Assembly: GCA_016839425.1 (NCBI GenBank)
Contig: JAEOUI010000155.1
Coordinates: 1-16,641, forward strand
Length of the DNA: 16,641 nt
DNA from: Promethearchaeota archaeon
Lineage (GTDB): Archaea; Asgardarchaeota; Lokiarchaeia; Sigynarchaeales; SOKP01
Direction of reading: 5' to 3'
This document shows, in pieces, positions 13,548 through 16,641 of this stretch (the first letter of the stretch is position 1; every line of letters starts with the position of its first letter). A program made the position numbers and the translations under genes. The notes beneath the pieces are model-generated. The model worked only from the letters and a program-made list of their open reading frames with translations. It had not been told where the DNA came from and ran no database searches.

Positions 13548-15766
13548 TATAATAGTTCCTCCATCGTGTGTTGTGATAAGGCGATCTCCCTATAAGTATC
13601 ATTAGTAGTCATTAATTCTTCATGTGTTCCCATACCAACGATTTTACCCTCGTCTAAAACTATTATTTGTTCGGCTTTCATTATAGTAGATACTCTTTGT
13701 GTTACAATTATTAGAGTACTTCCTTTTACTTCTTCTTTAAATGCCTTGCGTAACGCTCTATCCGTTTTAAAATCCAAGGCAGAAAAACTATCGTCAAGAA
13801 TATAAATAGGAGACTGTTTTACGAGTGCCCGAGCAATAGATAATCTCTGCTTTTGTCCTCCAGACACATTCATTCCACCTTGAGCAATGATTGCATTCAC
13901 TCCTTCTGATTTCGAATGTATAAATTCAGAAGCTTGTGCAATATTGATTGAGGATTGAACGACTGCTTGTCCTGCATTTTCATTGGCATAATATAAATTA
14001 CTCGCAATAGTGCCTGAAAATAAGGAACTTTTCTGAGGGACATAACCAATTTTTTCTCGTAGGTCATGTTGTGATACTTCTCGAATATCAATACCATCAA
14101 TTAAGATTGCTCCAGAACTAACTTCGTAAAACCGCGGTATCAAGTTGATGAGAGTTGATTTTCCAGAGCCTGTAGCACCTATGAATGCCGTAGTCTCACC
14201 AGGTTTTGCGATAAAGCTAATATCTTCTAATACTTTCTCATCTGCGCCCGGATACTGAAAAGATACATTGCGAAACTCGATTGATGCGTCGAATGGATCT
14301 TTAAACATTTTTAATTCTTCAGCGTCTTTAATGGAGGGTTCCGTATTCAATACTTCAGATATTCTCTTAAGTGAAACGCTAGAACGCGGTAACATAATAA
14401 ACATGGCTGAAATCATTAAAAACGACATTACAATTTGCATTGCATATTGCATGAATGCCATCATGTTTCCAACTTGTATTAGACCATCCGAAACTGCATG
14501 AGAACCAATCCATATAATTAGAATCATGCTGCCGTTCATTATGAGCATCATCACTGGCATTAATACTACCATTACACGATTAATAAACAAGCTTTTTTTC
14601 GTTAAGTTGAGATTGGCCGTATCAAAACGCTTTTTTTCATGTTTTTGCTTGTTAAAGGCCCGGATAACCATCATTCCCGTGAGACTTTCGCGCGAAATAA
14701 GGTTTAATCTATCGATTAGCGATTGAATTACCTTAAATTTCGGCATTGCAACAATGAATATGATAATTATCAAAGTGATGAGTACTGAAACAGCAAGAGC
14801 GATTATCCACATTAAAGAGGGAGCAATGGCTATGGCACGGATTATCCCACCAACGCCTATAATTGGAGCATAAAAAACGATACGAATCAATAGCATCACC
14901 AACATTTGAATCTGAGTTATATCGTTTGTCGAGCGGGTAACCAAAGAAGCCGTGGAAAACTTGTCGAATTCTGCATTTGTAAAACTCTCAACTCTCTCAA
15001 ATAAATCTTCTCTTATATCACGAGCCATTCCAGTTGCGGTCTTTGCAGAAAAATAACTCACACCAATAATGCACACCATTGAAATTAAAGTTACTAACAG
15101 CATTAAACCACCAATACGAAAAATGTAATTCATTTGAATCGCATCCAGATCCATTCCTAATAATCTATATTGTTCCCTAATGGCTTGTACAACTCCTTGA
15201 TTTATCATCATATCGTCAAAACCACTAAACATTTCAAAAATCGTTTCAAGGTATATTGTTTTAACTGGTTCGCTTGCATTTTCAATAAATAGGAAAATAT
15301 CACCTGGAGGTAATGTAATTCCCATTTCAGTTGCTTGTTCAGGATTTTCCATTAATTGTTTAATAAAATATTCGATTATGAGGGGTTTTGCAATGATTGA
15401 CTTTAATTGACCACGTTCTCCTGCTGATATGCTCTTTAAAACATATATCGGTTCGCTACTTATCGCCGGGTATTTCTTTACATAATTATCGTAACTAGCA
15501 GATTCATTATCTAATAAGGTGTAATAACCAAGTACTTCTGTTTTATCGTCTGTAGCGTTTACGAAAAGGAGCGTTCTATTCATTTCTTGTTCGGTAATTG
15601 CAACAGGTACGGTATCCTCAACGCCTCCTTGTTGAATTCCGACATTTACAATATCGGATAAGAAGTCTGGCAATGCCAAATTTGCGTTCGCTTGGATAAA
15701 TAAGAGCACGATTGCTACTGTAATCATTGGTAAGTAAGGTTTTGTATATTTGATTATTCTAGTCAT
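13547..15766 (-). CDS. ABC exporter subunit with degenerate ATPase site and large first extracellular loop
   Basis: A 739-residue half-exporter, partner of the gene after it. Helix 1 is at about 11-32; residues 45-210 form a long, mostly polar insertion before helix 2 (about 214-238), probably an extracellular domain. The remaining helices extend to about 440. The nucleotide-binding domain has Walker A GATGSGKST (530-538), signature VSGGQ (634-638) and Walker B IYILDD, with D659 where the catalytic Glu should be, and Q690 (VTQRVST) in place of the H-loop His. Both substitutions are those of the non-hydrolysing site in TM287/288- and BmrCD-like heterodimers, so the change is functional, not decay. 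Firmicute homologues I recall share the SDIVNVGIQQGGVE segment (37-50), suggesting bacterial origin. It lies 48 nt after marR. Confidence 0.92.
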   Translation of the reverse strand: MTRIIKYTKPYLPMITVAIVLLFIQANANLALPDFLSDIVNVGIQQGGVEDTVPVAITEQEMNRTLLFVNATDDKTEVLGYYTLLDNESASYDNYVKKYPAISSEPIYVLKSISAGERGQLKSIIAKPLIIEYFIKQLMENPEQATEMGITLPPGDIFLFIENASEPVKTIYLETIFEMFSGFDDMMINQGVVQAIREQYRLLGMDLDAIQMNYIFRIGGLMLLVTLISMVCIIGVSYFSAKTATGMARDIREDLFERVESFTNAEFDKFSTASLVTRSTNDITQIQMLVMLLIRIVFYAPIIGVGGIIRAIAIAPSLMWIIALAVSVLITLIIIIFIVAMPKFKVIQSLIDRLNLISRESLTGMMVIRAFNKQKHEKKRFDTANLNLTKKSLFINRVMVVLMPVMMLIMNGSMILIIWIGSHAVSDGLIQVGNMMAFMQYAMQIVMSFLMISAMFIMLPRSSVSLKRISEVLNTEPSIKDAEELKMFKDPFDASIEFRNVSFQYPGADEKVLEDISFIAKPGETTAFIGATGSGKSTLINLIPRFYEVSSGAILIDGIDIREVSQHDLREKIGYVPQKSSLFSGTIASNLYYANENAGQAVVQSSINIAQASEFIHSKSEGVNAIIAQGGMNVSGGQKQRLSIARALVKQSPIYILDDSFSALDFKTDRALRKAFKEEVKGSTLIIVTQRVSTIMKAEQIIVLDEGKIVGMGTHEELMTTNDTYREIALSQHTMEELL
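13558..13562 (-). promoter_or_regulatory. Shine-Dalgarno site of the downstream ABC gene
   Basis: GGAGG on the minus strand (13562-13558) lies 10 nt before the ATG at 13547, inside the end of the upstream ABC gene. With the TAATG overlap it indicates translational coupling of the two subunits. Confidence 0.6.
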
Positions 15767-15814
15767 AGATTCACATTAGTTTGTTTGTAAATTTTCTATT
15801 CAAAAGTATTTATT

Positions 15815-16273
15815 TTACTTGAAAAAATTCGACTCACCATTATTTAAATTCACCAATGTAATGAGTCTATTTAAAACAACGATGGTTTCTTTCATTTCAT
15901 CGTCATTTAATGCGTGTACTAAATCATCAATCCAAGATTGACTGATCTGAAAACTTTCATTTAATAATTCAAGACCTTTTTCTGTCAAACTAAAATTCTT
16001 TATTCGACGATCTTCAGGATCGACCGTTCTTTCTATTAAATCCATTTGAACCATTCGATCTAGCATTTGACTTGCCGCAGCACTCGATACACCCATATCT
16101 GCGCCGAGAACAGAGACATTAGAGTTGTTCTTGCGAAATATTCGAACAAGAACGCCTATTTGATGAATTGAAAGGTCATTTTCTTTGGAAAACTTGAAAA
16201 AATTATGCATTGATTTATGCATTGTTATTCCAATCCATTTTTTAATCATTAAGGAAAGTTCCTCTGATATCAT
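15815..16273 (-). CDS. MarR-family transcriptional regulator
   Basis: A 152-residue winged-helix dimeric regulator. The recognition-helix region reads SVLGADMGVSSAAASQMLDRMVQMDLIERT, and the wing is DPEDRRIKNFSLTEKG, the family's DxRxxx-LTxxG pattern. Flanking helices form the dimer interface and usual ligand pocket. The frame is open to a TTG at 16282, but the ATG at 16273 lies at leaderless distance from a TAATTTAA box (16305-16298) and is preferred. It is the first gene of a marR-ABC-ABC operon, so the likely role is ligand-relieved repression of the exporter and of itself through the inverted repeats upstream. The effector is unknown. Confidence 0.9.
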   Translation of the reverse strand: MISEELSLMIKKWIGITMHKSMHNFFKFSKENDLSIHQIGVLVRIFRKNNSNVSVLGADMGVSSAAASQMLDRMVQMDLIERTVDPEDRRIKNFSLTEKGLELLNESFQISQSWIDDLVHALNDDEMKETIVVLNRLITLVNLNNGESNFFK

Positions 16274-16302
16274 ATTTTTCAATCTTATTTGATGATCTTA
16301 AA

Positions 16303-16319
16303 TTAGTTAAGCTAACTTA
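16303..16319 (-). promoter_or_regulatory. Operator-like inverted repeat over the marR TATA box
   Basis: TTAGTTA-AGC-TAACTTA is a 17-bp inverted repeat with 6 of 7 arm positions paired. It overlaps the presumed TATA box of marR (16298-16305), about 30-46 bp before the start codon, where a bound MarR dimer would block transcription. Confidence 0.5.
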
Positions 16320-16345
16320 ATATTTAACTTTTCTTAATATTTAAG
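16316..16345. promoter_or_regulatory. Two CTTAA-TAT-TTAA sites spaced 17 bp apart
   Basis: TTAATATTTAA occurs at 16317-16327 and again at 16334-16344. The second sits in a perfect CTTAA-TAT-TTAAG inverted repeat (16333-16345), and the first in CTTAA-TAT-TTAAC with one mismatch (16316-16328). They directly adjoin the marR operator and may be further regulator sites. In AT-rich DNA some of this could be chance. Confidence 0.4.
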
Positions 16346-16537
16346 ATGATTTAAGAAATAATTATTAAAACACAATTAAACTAGCTTGATTAAATCCTTT
16401 CTATTCAATGTTATTAGCTTTTTCTTCTTCAATTTAAATAATTTTTTTCAAGAAGTATTTAATATCATCCTCATATAGTTTTACATATCATTCGAATACT
16501 TACAAAAGGGCGTGAAACAGTTGTTTTCCTCATCTAA
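16346..16537. other. AT-rich intergenic stretch
   Basis: No gene is visible on either strand between the marR-side repeats and the 19-bp palindrome. It is AT-rich with an imperfect inverted repeat around 16376-16393 (TTAA...TAGC...TTAA) that I do not consider significant. Confidence 0.4.
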
Positions 16538-16556
16538 TTCACTAGATTCTAGTGAA
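16538..16556. promoter_or_regulatory. Perfect 19-bp palindrome
   Basis: TTCACTAGA-T-TCTAGTGAA has fully matched 9-bp arms around one base. It lies just upstream of an AATAAATA box (about 16565-16572) and an ATG at 16595 on the plus strand, a typical operator position. It does not resemble the marR-side repeats, so a different regulator may bind it. Confidence 0.5.
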
Positions 16557-16594
16557 GCTTGACTGAATAAATACAGTAGGAAATTTAAATATTA

Positions 16595-16641
16595 ATGGAA
16601 AAGATAGAATTTAAAAAGCCTTTGTTCTTAATTAATCTGTA
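16595..16641 (+). CDS. Possible start of a plus-strand gene, cut by window edge
   Basis: An open frame from ATG at 16595 runs to the window end (15 full codons, beginning MEKIEFKKP). An AATAAATA box 23-30 nt upstream and the 19-bp palindrome before it look like a promoter and operator, divergent from marR. Fifteen codons are too few to identify anything, and the frame may stop just outside the window. Confidence 0.3.
   Translation, partial: MEKIEFKKPLFLINL

Noticed and set aside
13312..13605. Plus-strand open frame with repeated ArgMetLysAlaSer units
   Set aside because: It is the antisense of the ABC N-terminal repeats and shares their 60-bp period; no promoter or ribosome binding site supports it.
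13547..15766. ABC subunit as a decaying pseudogene because of lost catalytic Glu and His
   Set aside because: The frame is intact, and the same Asp and Gln replacements define the degenerate subunit of functional heterodimeric exporters.

Overview
The window comes from an AT-rich archaeal chromosome (roughly one third G+C by eye). Archaeal hallmarks are an archaeal-type ribosomal protein uS2 at the left edge, a Thi4-type thiazole synthase with the archaeal His in place of the sulfur-donating Cys, a short type I 3-dehydroquinate dehydratase, A/T-rich TATA-like boxes about 25-30 nt before several start codons (suggesting leaderless transcripts), and T-tracts after genes. Several other genes look bacterial: a long-LID adenylate kinase with a Cys4 zinc site, a 2-hydroxyacyl-CoA dehydratase activase-like system and a marR-ABC-ABC operon. 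This mixture would suit an Asgard-like or other mesophilic archaeon with much gene exchange, but the lineage is inference.

Layout. 1-452 (minus): 5' part of the uS2 gene, TTG start, with an acidic N-terminal extension. 597-2249 (plus): a small membrane protein, an HD-domain phosphohydrolase and a second small membrane protein whose stop codon lies inside a terminator-like hairpin. 2471-6796 (plus): two abutting genes in the same frame, separated by a single TAA codon; they are a double BadF/HgdC-type activase plus its DUF2229-like region, then a cysteine-rich HgdB-like protein. 6941-7723 (plus): thiazole synthase. 7739-8065 (minus): a small charged hypothetical protein. 8282-10317 (plus): adenylate kinase, nucleoside diphosphate kinase and 3-dehydroquinate dehydratase, each with its own spacer. 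10501-11040 (plus): an unassigned soluble protein. 11268-16273 (minus): a MarR regulator followed by the two subunits of a heterodimeric ABC exporter. 16274-16641: regulatory DNA with several inverted repeats and the possible start of a plus-strand gene.

How the genes work together. The ABC pair is complementary: one subunit has a degenerate ATPase site (Asp after Walker B, Gln for the H-loop His) and the other has the catalytic Glu and His, as in TM287/288-type exporters. MarR-type sites over the marR promoter suggest drug- or stress-responsive autoregulation. The activase pair probably forms an ATP-driven low-potential electron-transfer machine of unknown substrate. The Adk/Ndk/AroD block is housekeeping metabolism.

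The most unusual items are the in-frame stop that divides the activase and dehydratase-like halves, the 60-bp tandem repeat encoding an extra N-terminal region of one ABC subunit, and the 19-bp palindrome near the right edge. I see no CRISPR array, insertion sequence, tRNA or rRNA.
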